Positions 1-11,426 are shown, counted from the stretch's first letter. The stretch: DNA of 64,000 bases from Thermoactinomycetaceae bacterium (GCA_025449975.1 JANWIG010000038.1:42389-106388); one strand, 5' to 3'. Translations and numbers: made by a program. The notes: a model not told the origin generated them from the sequence alone.

Positions 1-1
1 T

Positions 2-892
2 ACGAAACATTTAAAAAACTACTATCGACAAGCAATGAACCCTCATGCATCCAATACCTCACTAAGACTTTTAGGTCATAAACTACAAAGCTGGTTTCGT
101 TATGAAGAGGCCATCATCTGGTTAAGGAAAGCCGCTAAGCAAAATGACTCCATTGCGATGTTCCAATTGGGAAAGTTGCTCACCGAACACGGACAAACAA
201 AAGAACAAGTCGAAGAAGGACATCAATGGTTAAAAAGAGCAGCAGATGCTGGCGAAAAGACGGCAATGTATCTGTTAGGATATTATTTGGTCGAAGGAAA
301 TCATCTGACCATGGATGTGGAAAAAGGGGAAGATTGGTTCCGGCGAGCAGCCCAATCCGGATATAAACCGGCACAAAAAATGTTATATTCACGTGCACAC
401 AAAAAACATCGTGAATTAAGAAAAAAGGTACAGGCAGGGAACAGATGGGCGATCTGCCAATTCCTCTTTCTCTTGATCGAATTCTGCTCCCACCAAGAGC
501 TTGCCGTCACCAATAAATGGATTCAAACCTTTCGCGGCATATTACCTTGGCCATCCTATGTCTTTTTTCGGATAAAATTCCAAATCAAAAAATTCAATCT
601 TAACTTAATGAACCGATTTTTTTACAACTATTCTCGCTTGGGATTACACTACAAAATCCTTTTCTACCTATTATCGTTTCTTCAAAACTTTCTCGTTTTG
701 ATATTTAGCTTCTCTGTCCTATCCAAATCGATTTGGCCCGTGTTCCTTAGTTTTCTGATTCCTCTTTATCCAGAAATCGAACTCTATCTAAACCAAGCTT
801 ACTATTGTGGTATGGGGATCACGATGAGCTATCAGTTTCTGCGGATCATCTTAAACTTCTTCTATCGTCGAGAGATTATCATCATCGACTAG
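2..892 (+). CDS. Sel1-repeat protein, 5' end probably beyond the window
   Basis: The reading frame is open from the first bases of the window to the stop at 892. The ATG at 35 in the ORF track is therefore not necessarily the start, and residues before it (KHLKNYYRQA) look like part of the protein. The N-terminal 130 residues hold Sel1/TPR-like helical repeats (WLRKAAKQND..AMFQLG, WLKRAADAGEKTAMYLLG, WFRRAAQSGYKPAQ). The C-terminal part is unrelated, aromatic and hydrophobic, with possible membrane segments around residues 205-275. Sel1 repeats usually act as protein-binding scaffolds; the partner is unknown. It is followed by two terminator-like hairpins. Function not assigned. Confidence 0.6.
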   Translation, partial: TKHLKNYYRQAMNPHASNTSLRLLGHKLQSWFRYEEAIIWLRKAAKQNDSIAMFQLGKLLTEHGQTKEQVEEGHQWLKRAADAGEKTAMYLLGYYLVEGNHLTMDVEKGEDWFRRAAQSGYKPAQKMLYSRAHKKHRELRKKVQAGNRWAICQFLFLLIEFCSHQELAVTNKWIQTFRGILPWPSYVFFRIKFQIKKFNLNLMNRFFYNYSRLGLHYKILFYLLSFLQNFLVLIFSFSVLSKSIWPVFLSFLIPLYPEIELYLNQAYYCGMGITMSYQFLRIILNFFYRREIIIID

Positions 893-938
893 TTTGGCTG
901 GAGCCTTTTGAGCCATAAATAAATCGATATCTACGATG

Positions 939-986
939 ACAAAACCCCCTTCTCGCGTACAATAGAAGGAGGTTTTGTTCGTTTTT
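939..986 (+). terminator. Rho-independent terminator after the Sel1 gene
   Basis: Long stem of ACAAAACC..CCTTCT with AGAAGG..GGTTTTGT around a loop ending gtacaat, followed by a short T tract. It lies 46 bases after the Sel1 stop. Confidence 0.65.
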
Positions 987-1038
987 GAGTCAATCCCAGT
1001 CCTCCCTTCTACCGATGATTCCATCGTTCTCACTATCA

Positions 1039-1098
1039 TATAATCAGGTCTGTAGAGACGTCCCCCCCTTCTTGTGTACAATAGAAGGGGGTTTTTGT
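1039..1098 (+). promoter_or_regulatory. Possible -10 box followed by a leader terminator (attenuator-like) before the STAND gene
   Basis: A TATAAT hexamer at 1039-1044 has only a weak -35. The transcript starting near 1051 would run at once into a perfect 9-bp stem, CCCCCTTCT/AGAAGGGGG (1064-1091), followed by TTTTTG, some 35 bases before the ATG at 1132. The loop sequence (gtacaat) matches that of the terminator at 939-986. It may be a second terminator of the upstream gene or an attenuator of the downstream gene; the sequence alone does not decide. Confidence 0.45.
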
Positions 1099-1131
1099 TA
1101 TACTTTTTTTACCTCATAAAAGGATGATGAT

Positions 1132-2472
1132 ATGTCTAAAAAAATAATAAATATCAAAGATAATTATGGACAGATCAATATTGCTACGGACCATTCTATC
1201 AATTATCCATACCAAACGACACTGAATAGACTGGGACAGCCTAGCTGGGATTCCGAAGGAGTAATCGTTCTCCAAAACCTCGCAGGATTTCAACCCTATT
1301 ATTCATTGTTTCATCAAGGAATTGAAGTCAGCCAACTAATCTTGCAGCATCCGCTTCAACATCTATTGCTCTTAGCTGATCGCGTCCTTTTACATGCACA
1401 ATACGATATCAATAAAAAAGAGTTAAAAGACCTCCCCAAACAATTGAAACAACGAAAGGAAAGCGGTTGGGACCAAATCAGCCCAGATATATTAAGCTTT
1501 TTATCGACAGCCCTTCGCCAATGGCTTGATACCCTGCATCGCTGTCTATTCCCAGAAAAATGGGAACAAAACAAAAATAAACCAGATGAAACACAAATTT
1601 GGTTCGATCTAGAGCTTCCTTCAATAAAAGAAGTTGCCGGTCTAACAAAAAAAGACTTTACGCTACAAGAGCTATTCCAGAGCAATGATCCTACAAACTT
1701 CTTTATACGATGGCTTGCTGCATTCGTTTTTCCATTGGACAAGCATTATCTCACGCTCCGCAAAGCTTTACGTAGCATTGTCTTACTCCAGCAGTCTGCG
1801 GAAGAACATGTTCATTTGCAAATGCTCAAAGAGGAAAGACAATTCCATCTCCAAAAATATGTGGATCGACCTGAACCCCTTCAGGAAGTGATCGAACAAT
1901 TAAAAAGTACGAAAGGAAAGTATCTGCTGATCACCAGAAAAGCTGGGATCGGAAAAACCGCTTTTTGTAGCAAGCTCTCGGAAGAGTTAGCAAGCTCATC
2001 AAAACATCGTTCTTTTCTTCCTTGGCTACCCAATCTCATCTTACATTACTGCAAACAATTAAAAACATCCAAGGAAATCTTACAAATATGGTTAATCCAA
2101 GCCAATCAGCTATTGATTAACAAATTGTCTCTCCCTCATTTTCATTTTGAGCAACAAGAAGCTCACAACCTGATGCGCAAAGCCATGTATCAAATTCTCC
2201 ATCAACTTACCTTGGAGTGTGGAGAGATTATCTTCCTCATCGATGCTTTGGATGAATTATCGATTCCTCTAGACGACTTAGCCTTTCTACCAAAAACATT
2301 ACCCGATGAGGCAAAAGTGGTGATCTCTGTTCGTAAAGGTTCGCCGACCCCGGATTGGCTGACTACTCATCGGCAAATGTCCATTTATGAGCTTGGTCCA
2401 CTGAAACGAGAGGAAATCCCCCTTTTTACAAAACGGGATGACAAGATCGAAAAAGAGTTTCATGATAAGTGA
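1132..2472 (+). CDS. STAND/NACHT-type P-loop NTPase, short form
   Basis: 446 residues with start ATG supported by AAAGGATGATGAT. A degenerate Walker A (KAGIGKTAF) sits near residue 270 and a NACHT-like Walker B (FLIDALDELS, with the DALDE acid cluster) near residue 370. About 260 N-terminal residues resemble no domain I can name; they could be an effector or a linker. STAND NTPases normally continue past the NTPase into winged-helix and repeat-sensor regions of several hundred residues. This protein stops about 70 residues after Walker B (end of ORF KEFHDK), so it is either a truncated relic or a minimal form. Bacterial NACHT proteins include antiphage factors, but a defence role here is only a possibility. 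Confidence 0.55.
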   Translation: MSKKIINIKDNYGQINIATDHSINYPYQTTLNRLGQPSWDSEGVIVLQNLAGFQPYYSLFHQGIEVSQLILQHPLQHLLLLADRVLLHAQYDINKKELKDLPKQLKQRKESGWDQISPDILSFLSTALRQWLDTLHRCLFPEKWEQNKNKPDETQIWFDLELPSIKEVAGLTKKDFTLQELFQSNDPTNFFIRWLAAFVFPLDKHYLTLRKALRSIVLLQQSAEEHVHLQMLKEERQFHLQKYVDRPEPLQEVIEQLKSTKGKYLLITRKAGIGKTAFCSKLSEELASSSKHRSFLPWLPNLILHYCKQLKTSKEILQIWLIQANQLLINKLSLPHFHFEQQEAHNLMRKAMYQILHQLTLECGEIIFLIDALDELSIPLDDLAFLPKTLPDEAKVVISVRKGSPTPDWLTTHRQMSIYELGPLKREEIPLFTKRDDKIEKEFHDK

Positions 2473-2509
2473 TGGGAAACTCCTCCGATCAATGATCGCT
2501 TATAAAAAA

Positions 2510-2545
2510 ATGCCCTTAAAGGTGCTTGTATACCTTTAAGGGCAT
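2510..2545 (-). terminator. Strong 13-bp hairpin between the STAND gene and the DUF4349 gene
   Basis: ATGCCCTTAAAGG/CCTTTAAGGGCAT is perfect. The run of seven A on its left makes it a textbook terminator for minus-strand transcription. It has no T tract in the plus direction but probably also slows plus-strand readthrough. Confidence 0.5.
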
Positions 2546-2757
2546 CCCTTCTACCGGCGATTTTATCAACTTTCTTTAAATATTACCCATTGAACAAAAA
2601 CCTTCCTTTATAAAAAATCCTCCTACAATTTAGACAAATCCATTACATAATAAAATCGATTCATCTGATTCTGTCAAAAATAAAAAGTACGATTGCAGTA
2701 TAATTGAGATAATTCCTTTATTATGGTTGTTAAAAATAGATTTCTGGAGGTAATCCT

Positions 2758-3645
2758 ATGTCCCTTCTTAAAAATGGGGGTAGATTTTTGATCATTTTAC
2801 TTACTTTTGCTTTCCTCTTTGGATGTAGCTCAGAAGAAGCCCCTCCATCTTCTGAAGCTCCGAAAGGCGGCGGAGCGTTGACTGATTCAGCGATCAACCC
2901 CTCGCAAACGGAAAGCCAACGTAGCAATCAAAGTAGTCAAAAAACAGGGGAATTGCCCTCTACCCAAGCCATCACCCAAAAGATGATCTACACCGCCAAC
3001 ATTGACCTTACCGTAAAAAATTACAACAATGCAAAAAATGACCTCGAAAAATTAGTAAGCAAATATAAAGGCTATATGGTCCATAGCACGGAGAGATCAG
3101 AGAAAAATATCGAAGGGCGCTTTACTTATCGCATTCCACAAGATAAATTTAATGCTTTTATCAAAGAGCTCCCCAAACTAAGCAAATCTCCACCATCGAT
3201 CGAAATTAATGGGACCGATGTTACAGAAGAGATGGTTGACTTACAATCCCGTTTAAAAGCCAAACAAGCCCTGGAAAAAAGGCTACTAGAGTTGATGGAA
3301 AAGGCGACGAAAACAGCTGATCTCCTCGATATCTCAACTCAGCTTAGTAATACGCAAGAGCAAATCGAACAAATCAAAGGAAGAATCAACTATTTAAACA
3401 ATCAAGTAGACTATTCGACCGTTCATATTAAAATGGAACAAAACGATTCACATCCTTATTCCTCTCAACCATTCGGTCAACGAATGAGTGAAGCTTTCTC
3501 AGATAGTATTGCCTCCTTAGGCACATTTGGTGTCGAAGCACTTGTCTTCCTATCTGGAGCGCTTCCCATCATCGTCATTGTCGTCATCTTCATCGTGCTC
3601 ATCCTTTGGATCCGCCGCCGTCGGAAACAAAAAACATTTAAATAG
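2758..3645 (+). CDS. DUF4349 lipoprotein with C-terminal membrane anchor
   Basis: 295 residues with ribosome site TGGAGG nine bases before the ATG. A lipoprotein signal peptide ends in LFGCSS (Cys about residue 23). A low-complexity Ser/Gln linker follows, then the DUF4349 core with its coiled-coil (roughly residues 100-220, including VTEEMVDLQSRLKAKQALEKRL), and one transmembrane helix near 255-282 ending in RRRRKQ. The family is found as surface-anchored envelope proteins in Bacilli; no enzymatic activity is known to me. Monocistronic, flanked by hairpins. Confidence 0.8.
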   Translation: MSLLKNGGRFLIILLTFAFLFGCSSEEAPPSSEAPKGGGALTDSAINPSQTESQRSNQSSQKTGELPSTQAITQKMIYTANIDLTVKNYNNAKNDLEKLVSKYKGYMVHSTERSEKNIEGRFTYRIPQDKFNAFIKELPKLSKSPPSIEINGTDVTEEMVDLQSRLKAKQALEKRLLELMEKATKTADLLDISTQLSNTQEQIEQIKGRINYLNNQVDYSTVHIKMEQNDSHPYSSQPFGQRMSEAFSDSIASLGTFGVEALVFLSGALPIIVIVVIFIVLILWIRRRRKQKTFK

Positions 3646-3655
3646 GTGAAGCTTA

Positions 3656-3694
3656 AACAACCCCATTCTGCTATTTATCGCGCATGGGGTTGTT
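3656..3694 (+). terminator. Terminator between DUF4349 gene and glpK (convergent)
   Basis: Perfect 11-bp stem AACAACCCCAT/ATGGGGTTGTT between two convergent genes; probably used from both sides. Confidence 0.65.
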
Positions 3695-3723
3695 ACTCGT
3701 TCGGGGCGAATAAGGTTACTTGT

Positions 3724-5932
<2,209 letters not shown>

Positions 5933-5944
5933 TATAAAGAAAAA

Positions 5945-5970
5945 TGGGTGAGGACTCCCTCACCTATTTA
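5945..5970 (+). terminator. Terminator between cotF-like gene and ABC permease (convergent)
   Basis: GGTGAGG-actc-CCTCACC stem followed by an AT-rich tract; sits between convergent genes. Confidence 0.5.
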
Positions 5971-5977
5971 TTATATA

Positions 5978-7135
5978 CTAAGCCTCAAAACGAATTCGAG
6001 AAATCCCGATTCCCAAAAATACGACCGCAAATCCCAGCAAAATAAGAACATACTCCCAGATGTCGCCGAGCGTTCCCCCTCGAGCCATCAGCTCTGTAAA
6101 TCCTTTCATCGCCCAAGTTTGCGGGACAAACTGCGCAACTTTTTGCATCAATTCCGGAACCACTTCAAGCGGCCAGAAAATTCCTCCCAACATGCAAGTA
6201 GAAACAATTACCAATGTCCCGATCGCGGACTGCTGTTCCACTGTTTTAACTATTCCTGCCAACAATAGACCCAAGCCAATCACAGCCAATAACACTGCTG
6301 AAACCAGCACAATCATGCCGAGCAAATCTCCCCACTCGATTCCAAAAAGGACTGAAGACAAGACCATGAGGATCGAAAATTGTAACCAGCCCATGAGGAA
6401 AAAAGCAAAAAGATAACCAAGCAGAATTTGCAATCGCGTCACTGGTGCAAGCATCAATCGCGACCATACACCGATCTGTCTAGCTTGTAAAATCGCTCCG
6501 GTCGCTGTTAAAATCATAAACATTAAAAACATGATGGAAAAACCAACTGCTTGCTGGGAAAGTTGGCTTAATTGCTTTGTCTTTGGGTTGGCGCTCAACT
6601 GCTCTGATTGCACCGAAACCACCGATTCATTTCTAGGTTCTATCAACTGTTTTAACAATTCCTCTTTTTTTCCGTCACTATATACGCTCCATAGATTAGC
6701 TGCTTTTACTTTCATCATCAGTTGACTGATGGTATTATCCAAGGTCTGCCTAATGGAGACAGCGATCGTGAGTTCCGGCCCATGACGAAAAATAACCGGT
6801 GATGAACCAGTCGTGATTTTTTCGGCAAATCCTTCTGGAATGAGGATTAAGCCCGCAGTCTTTTTTTCTTTTAAATCTTCTTCCCCGACGGATCGGCTCG
6901 CTTGTTTTATTTCAATAATCGGATCTTGGGACAATCGTTTGATAAAAGCTTTCGATAACATCGTCTGATCTTGATCAACAACAGTAATCTGCGTCTTTCT
7001 ATTTTCCACGTCACCAAAAAAGCTACCAAATATAAAGGTAAAAAGCAGTGGCATAACAAACATAATCACTAAGGAGCTTGGTGTACGAAGTAACTTCTTT
7101 ATCTCCAGCCATATAAGTGCGACTACTTGTAGCAT
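5978..7135 (-). CDS. ABC-2 type transporter permease (second permease of the operon)
   Basis: 385 residues from the ATG at 7135, preceded by a G-rich ribosome site (GGGGGGAAAGGG); the longer ORF start overlaps the preceding gene. ABC-2 architecture: an N-terminal transmembrane helix (SLVIMFVMPLLFTFIFGSFF), a large extracellular domain of about 190 residues, then five or six C-terminal helices. Paired with the next permease, as in heterodimeric exporters of the LnrLMN/YhaQP kind, which export lipophilic antibiotics or sodium. Last gene of a three-gene operon; the substrate cannot be read from the sequence. Confidence 0.85.
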   Translation of the reverse strand: MLQVVALIWLEIKKLLRTPSSLVIMFVMPLLFTFIFGSFFGDVENRKTQITVVDQDQTMLSKAFIKRLSQDPIIEIKQASRSVGEEDLKEKKTAGLILIPEGFAEKITTGSSPVIFRHGPELTIAVSIRQTLDNTISQLMMKVKAANLWSVYSDGKKEELLKQLIEPRNESVVSVQSEQLSANPKTKQLSQLSQQAVGFSIMFLMFMILTATGAILQARQIGVWSRLMLAPVTRLQILLGYLFAFFLMGWLQFSILMVLSSVLFGIEWGDLLGMIVLVSAVLLAVIGLGLLLAGIVKTVEQQSAIGTLVIVSTCMLGGIFWPLEVVPELMQKVAQFVPQTWAMKGFTELMARGGTLGDIWEYVLILLGFAVVFLGIGISRIRFEA

Positions 7136-7146
7136 CCCTTTCCCCC

Positions 7147-8355
7147 CTACCGCGCCTGCAAACGCCAAATTCCAATCGATAAAGTGCTCAGTCCAATTGC
7201 CAACAACACCCCAAAGGTTAGGAAGAGGTCAGACCAGCTTACCCCGGACATCACATCCAAAAATCCATCCAATGCCCAATAATTCGGCGTAAACAAGGCA
7301 ATGTTTCTCATCACTTCTGGAAAAACAAAGAGCGGAACCATCGAGCCTCCCAACATCGAAAAGATCTGCACACCGAATCCCGCCAGCTGATCAGCACTCT
7401 CTTCTGTCTTGACGATCGAAGCCAGCATCATGGCGATTCCAGCCACCGCAAAAGCATAGACAAAAGCAATGGTCACACTTTGCAAGATATTTTCACCCCA
7501 ACTCACTTGAAAGATCAAAAAGGTTGCCAACATAAAAAAGGAAATTTGGAAGACCGAAAATAGGAGGGTCCCTAAAAATTTCCCCACCAAAATCGAACTT
7601 TTCTGCGTGGGCGTAGTCAACAATCGCGAAAGGGTTCCCATCCGTTTTTCTCCTAAAATCGATTTGGCTCCATTGACTGAATTAAAGAGGAGAAACATCA
7701 CTGCCATCGCTGCGGCATAATATTGAAAGCTAGAGACGCTCTTTTTTCCAACAGATTGTTCTCGCACAAAATCATTTCTCGAATCTCCCGAATCATCTCC
7801 CAGTTGTTCTAGTTGTTGGACAAACGATTGCAACGAAGCTTGACCTCCTGGCTTAGCCAGTAAATCATTCGCCACCACTTGTGTAGCATCGGCAATCGCT
7901 GTGACTCGATCTGTATAAGCTGCTACCAATGATTCGACAATCTGACCGGATGTACTTTTTTCTGGATGGCGAAGAACAGTGATTTGCACCGACTGACCAT
8001 TGGTCAATTTTTTACTATAACCTGCAGGGATGATAATACCAGCATCTCTTTCTCCATCTTGAATGCTTTTGCGCAACTCTTTCTCAGAGGAATATTCCTT
8101 CAAGTGGATGTATTTTTTTAAGTCTTTATGTTGCAAAACACGCTCAGCTAAAATCGTACTCAACTCACTTTTCTCAGCATCATATAAACCGATCTCCATT
8201 TCCGGCATGGAGTCGGCTCCTGATGACATCACACCGCTTAAGGCCATTCCCAAAATTGCCGTTAAAACAATCGGCATCAAGAAAGTAAGGAGCAATCCTT
8301 TTCCATCTCGCAACCAGATTTTTAATTCGTTCCAAGCGATTGCTAAAGCCCTCAT
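7147..8355 (-). CDS. ABC-2 type transporter permease (first permease of the operon)
   Basis: 402 residues from the ATG at 8355 (MRALAIAWNELK), with AGGGGAGG seven bases upstream. One N-terminal transmembrane helix, a long extracytoplasmic loop, then the C-terminal helix bundle (GAKSILGEKRMGTLSRLLTTP, the conserved coupling segment of this family). Thirteen bases separate it from the ATPase gene and eleven from the next permease, so the three genes are one transcription unit forming ATPase plus two different permeases. Confidence 0.87.
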   Translation of the reverse strand: MRALAIAWNELKIWLRDGKGLLLTFLMPIVLTAILGMALSGVMSSGADSMPEMEIGLYDAEKSELSTILAERVLQHKDLKKYIHLKEYSSEKELRKSIQDGERDAGIIIPAGYSKKLTNGQSVQITVLRHPEKSTSGQIVESLVAAYTDRVTAIADATQVVANDLLAKPGGQASLQSFVQQLEQLGDDSGDSRNDFVREQSVGKKSVSSFQYYAAAMAVMFLLFNSVNGAKSILGEKRMGTLSRLLTTPTQKSSILVGKFLGTLLFSVFQISFFMLATFLIFQVSWGENILQSVTIAFVYAFAVAGIAMMLASIVKTEESADQLAGFGVQIFSMLGGSMVPLFVFPEVMRNIALFTPNYWALDGFLDVMSGVSWSDLFLTFGVLLAIGLSTLSIGIWRLQAR

Positions 8356-8368
8356 AGCCCATCCTCCC

Positions 8369-9298
8369 CTAATCACGCAAACTTCGCCCAGTTAAATGAA
8401 GAAATACCGCCTCTAAGTTAAGTTCTTGAATATCCAGTGTCTGGATTTCGATCTTTTCATCCATCGCTGTCGCAATGACCTGATGAATCAATTCTTGCTT
8501 ATTGGAGGTGGATAAAATAACAGTATCCTCCTGTACCACTATGTTTTGTACATTTGCCATTTCCTTTAGCTTCGCTAGCCAATTCTCGTGAATCCCTGCT
8601 GTTACAACACGAATCGATGTTCCACCTACTAAATACTGATACAACTCTTCTTTGCGACCGAGGGCAATCATCTTTCCATGGTCCATAATTGCAATTCGCT
8701 CACATAAAAATTCAACTTCTTCCATATAATGGCTGGTGTAAATCACGGTCATTCCTTGTTTATTTAATTCTTTTACCGTTTCTAAAATATGATTCCGCGA
8801 CTGTGGATCAATCCCGACTGTCGGCTCATCCATGATTAAATACGCTGGCTGATGAAGAAGAGCTGCGCCGATATTGATTCGCCGCTTCATTCCGCCTGAG
8901 TATTGATCGATTCTCTCTTTTGCTCGATCCGTCAAGCCGACGATTTCTAGCACTTCATCGACACGTTTTTTTAACATCGCTCCCCGCAAACCATACATTC
9001 TCCCCCAAAAATACAAATTCTCTTTGGCTGACAATGTTGGATATAGGGCAATCTCCTGCGGAACAACCCCCATTTTCTTTTTCACCGCCATTAGGTTCTT
9101 CTTTACAGAAAGACCATCGATCTCTACATCGCCGTGATCACTTGACAACAAACCCGATATCATTGAGATCGTCGTCGATTTACCAGCGCCGTTTGGTCCC
9201 AATAAGCCAAAACATTCTCCTTTATTTACTGTAAAAGAAATATCAGAAACCGCTTCACGATCACCAAATCGCTTTCTTAGTTCTTTTACTTGCAGCAC
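8369..9298 (-). CDS. ABC transporter ATP-binding protein, antibiotic-exporter class
   Basis: 309 residues with GTG start and AAGGAG ten bases upstream. Walker A GPNGAGKST (about 35-43), Q-loop, signature YSGGMKRR, Walker B YLIMDEPT and H-loop YTSHYMEE are all intact. The C-terminal 80 residues are the accessory domain seen in DrrA/LnrL-type ATPases. First gene of the exporter operon; powers the two ABC-2 permeases encoded downstream. Confidence 0.93.
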   Translation of the reverse strand: MLQVKELRKRFGDREAVSDISFTVNKGECFGLLGPNGAGKSTTISMISGLLSSDHGDVEIDGLSVKKNLMAVKKKMGVVPQEIALYPTLSAKENLYFWGRMYGLRGAMLKKRVDEVLEIVGLTDRAKERIDQYSGGMKRRINIGAALLHQPAYLIMDEPTVGIDPQSRNHILETVKELNKQGMTVIYTSHYMEEVEFLCERIAIMDHGKMIALGRKEELYQYLVGGTSIRVVTAGIHENWLAKLKEMANVQNIVVQEDTVILSTSNKQELIHQVIATAMDEKIEIQTLDIQELNLEAVFLHLTGRSLRD

Positions 9299-9300
9299 TG

Positions 9301-9622
9301 CGGACTCTCTCCTTTTGTTAACACTTTCACTAAGATCCGTTTAACTGATCAGCAAATCAACTCGAAAAAAAGAAAGTTCTTTAAAGAATATATCCATGTC
9401 CAAAACCATAGATCAAGAACTTATTTCACCTCTCATTGCAAAAATAGCTACCTGTAGCTGAATTTCCCGGGCAATATGATCCAATTAAGGAAGGAATCAT
9501 CCGCATCTGGCCCACACCATAAATGAAAAATGCCGATTTCAGCAGTAAGCAAAGAAAAAAAGCAATGAAATCAATGCCAGTCCCCAAATAAAACATCTTT
9601 CGCTTTGGAATAAAAAAAGAAA
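9301..9622. other. Intergenic stretch without a visible gene
   Basis: About 320 AT-rich bases upstream of the exporter operon and downstream of the zinc-ribbon gene. It must contain the exporter promoter. I see no ORF, RNA element or convincing operator in it. Confidence 0.5.
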
Positions 9623-9655
9623 GAAGCCGACTTCATAAAGAAGTCGGCTTCTTAC
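9623..9655 (-). terminator. Terminator of the zinc-ribbon gene
   Basis: GAAGCCGACTTC/GAAGTCGGCTTC stem followed on the minus strand by TTTCTTTTTTT; it overlaps the last codons of the gene. Confidence 0.8.
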
Positions 9656-10410
9656 CATCGAGATGATCGAGAGGATTCAGTGAAATCAAAGTCCTCAACC
9701 ATTCCCAACATAAAACTTTCCCCAAAAATATAAATTAAAATGAATACTACGATATAACTAATTAACACGGCATAATAAACATCCAAATCACTCTTCTTAT
9801 CCTTCTTGTAAGAATAGATTGTCAGAGGAATGCAAATAAGTATAGAAACCAGCGAAAATATTAAAAGAAAAAGAGTAAAGGTAATCACATTCACCATCGC
9901 TAGTAAAACAGAAACGATATTAAGGACGAGTGGAATCAACAATAGCGAACCAAAGCGCGCAATGACACTTTGAAAGGTTCCTTGCTCATTCATTCTTTGG
10001 CTAAATAAATAGATCACTGCTAGCAAACAAGCAAAAAAGACGAGAAAATAAAAAAATGGATAGAAAACAAATTCAACAAATGGTAGATACTTTCCAAAAG
10101 GAGCATTTGCTCTCAGAATGGTATAAAAGCCTAATGGAAAAATAAATGAAAACAATATGATCGTAATAAGACCATTGATAAAGTGTTTTTCATCCGCCTT
10201 TTCAGCCATCGCAACGGGACCTCTCAATGTTTCAAGGAAAAAGTTTAAATAGCTTGCGCCAATATTTTTTCCATGCTTGAGATATTGATTTTTACTAGTA
10301 TGTTGCGATCCCCCATTTGGAGAAACACCCTGCAATTGCGTTTGTGTCCCGCAATAGGTACAAAAGTTAGAGTCTTCTGCAATCGTTCGACCACAATGTT
10401 TACAGACCAT
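9652..10410 (-). CDS. Zinc-ribbon domain membrane protein (Yip1-like helical region)
   Basis: 252 residues, ATG preceded by CGGAG. The N-terminal zinc ribbon is complete (CKHCG..CTYCG, residues 3-21). A short linker is followed by five probable transmembrane helices (ITIILFSFIFPLGFYTIL, FVFYPFFYFLVFFACLLAV, FGSLLLIPLVLNIVSVLLAMV, FTLFLLIFSLVSILICIPLTIYSY, YYAVLISYIVVFILIYIFG). The C-terminus is acidic. Such zinc-ribbon plus membrane proteins are common in Bacilli and unassigned in function. Monocistronic. Confidence 0.75.
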   Translation of the reverse strand: MVCKHCGRTIAEDSNFCTYCGTQTQLQGVSPNGGSQHTSKNQYLKHGKNIGASYLNFFLETLRGPVAMAEKADEKHFINGLITIILFSFIFPLGFYTILRANAPFGKYLPFVEFVFYPFFYFLVFFACLLAVIYLFSQRMNEQGTFQSVIARFGSLLLIPLVLNIVSVLLAMVNVITFTLFLLIFSLVSILICIPLTIYSYKKDKKSDLDVYYAVLISYIVVFILIYIFGESFMLGMVEDFDFTESSRSSRW

Positions 10411-10699
10411 CCAAATTCTCCGTTACGAAAAACTTATAAAACCCCTGATCAATCATCTCCTACTTTTGCCACTACCCGATCCTAGACGCATCACTCACGG
10501 AACAGATCAGATCGGATTGATATCTCTACTTAAGTTAGCCCTTCTCTCATTGAGTTTTATAATGTTGCACGTTTTTCGGTAACGACCTTCCCTCCTTATC
10601 ATCTGATACTTGCGAGAAACTTTTCAATTGCAACCTTTTGAAATGTTTCCCTAGCCCTCATCCAAAAGATTCGGAATAAAAAGTAAAAACTGTCAAATA

Positions 10700-10960
10700 T
10701 TTGATTATAGAAAATGCCGTCCTGAAAGCCTACGATTTGAATCGTGGGATGAAAGACGGCGTTGCTTGGTAATCCCTTTATGGGATTGCTTAGAGCAACC
10801 ATTTTGTACAAGCTTGTTCCTAGGTACGTCATGGTATAGGGTTCGAGCAGCGAACAAACCTCTTCCACTGGTTAAAACCATGAGAGTGGGTAAGGTAGAA
10901 GGAGCTAGAACGCTGGTAACAGGCGTTCCGCCCATGTGGATACATCTTAAATGATAACAC
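10700..10960 (-). ncRNA. Orphan TnpB-type omega RNA (IS200/IS605 right-end remnant)
   Basis: The minus strand carries a compact, structured sequence ending in a compound hairpin: an outer GCCGTC/GACGGC stem and an inner palindrome ACGATT-tg-AATCGT, joined by symmetrical TGAAAG elements. This resembles the 3' scaffold of TnpB-associated omega (right-end) RNAs of IS200/IS605 elements. A related hairpin occurs at 33190. No tnpA or tnpB is present nearby. The 85- and 89-aa ORFs of the track here overlap in different frames and are not credible proteins. Exact ends are uncertain; the identity rests on my recollection of the family's right-end structure. Confidence 0.5.
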
Positions 10961-11169
10961 AATGTTATATTTTTATGAAGATACTACTATATTAGTATAC
11001 AAAATATATTATAAAAAATTAATATATTCTCTCTCCCTCTGTAAAATACGTTATATCTAGACCATCCTTCCTAAAATAGAAAAGTTTGCAAATCCCTTCA
11101 AGAAAAGATTATAAGAATCCTAAGCGCTAATCAGGATCTAAATACCTATCCTTTCGCTTTCCTTTTTTT

Positions 11170-11426
11170 CTTGCCCGCAATGGACTGGAATCTCTTCACA
11201 ATATTGCTTTTTCATTAAGCGTCCGAACTGCTTCAGCAAACCGCTGCCGCCCATCGCCTACAAACAGAATAAATCGCCAAGGCTCTATGACCGAATGAAA
11301 CGGTGCCCAGACTGCTTCCCTTAAAAGTTGAATGACGCTCTCTTTGGGTAGTGGTTAACCATTGAATTGACGGATCGTCCGACGATGGCGAATCGAATGA
11401 GTGACGCTTTCCATTACTGGTTGCAT
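11170..11426 (-). pseudogene. Nitroreductase-family remnant
   Basis: Reading from an ATG at 11426 (GGAG upstream) gives an N-terminal nitroreductase sequence, SIRHRRTIRQFNG, then a TAA stop, then PLPKESVIQLLREAVWAP and PWRFILFVGDGRQRFAEAV in the same frame. These are the FMN-binding N-terminal motifs of the YdjA/NfsB family. The homology fades after about 75 codons at a second stop, whereas the family needs about 190. It is a truncated and stop-interrupted pseudogene; the ORF 11233-11466 in the track is an out-of-frame shadow. Confidence 0.7.

Noticed and set aside
10599-10962. 85- and 89-aa minus-strand ORFs (10599-10868 and 10705-10962)
   Set aside because: They overlap each other in different frames within the omega RNA-like sequence and have no recognisable protein features.
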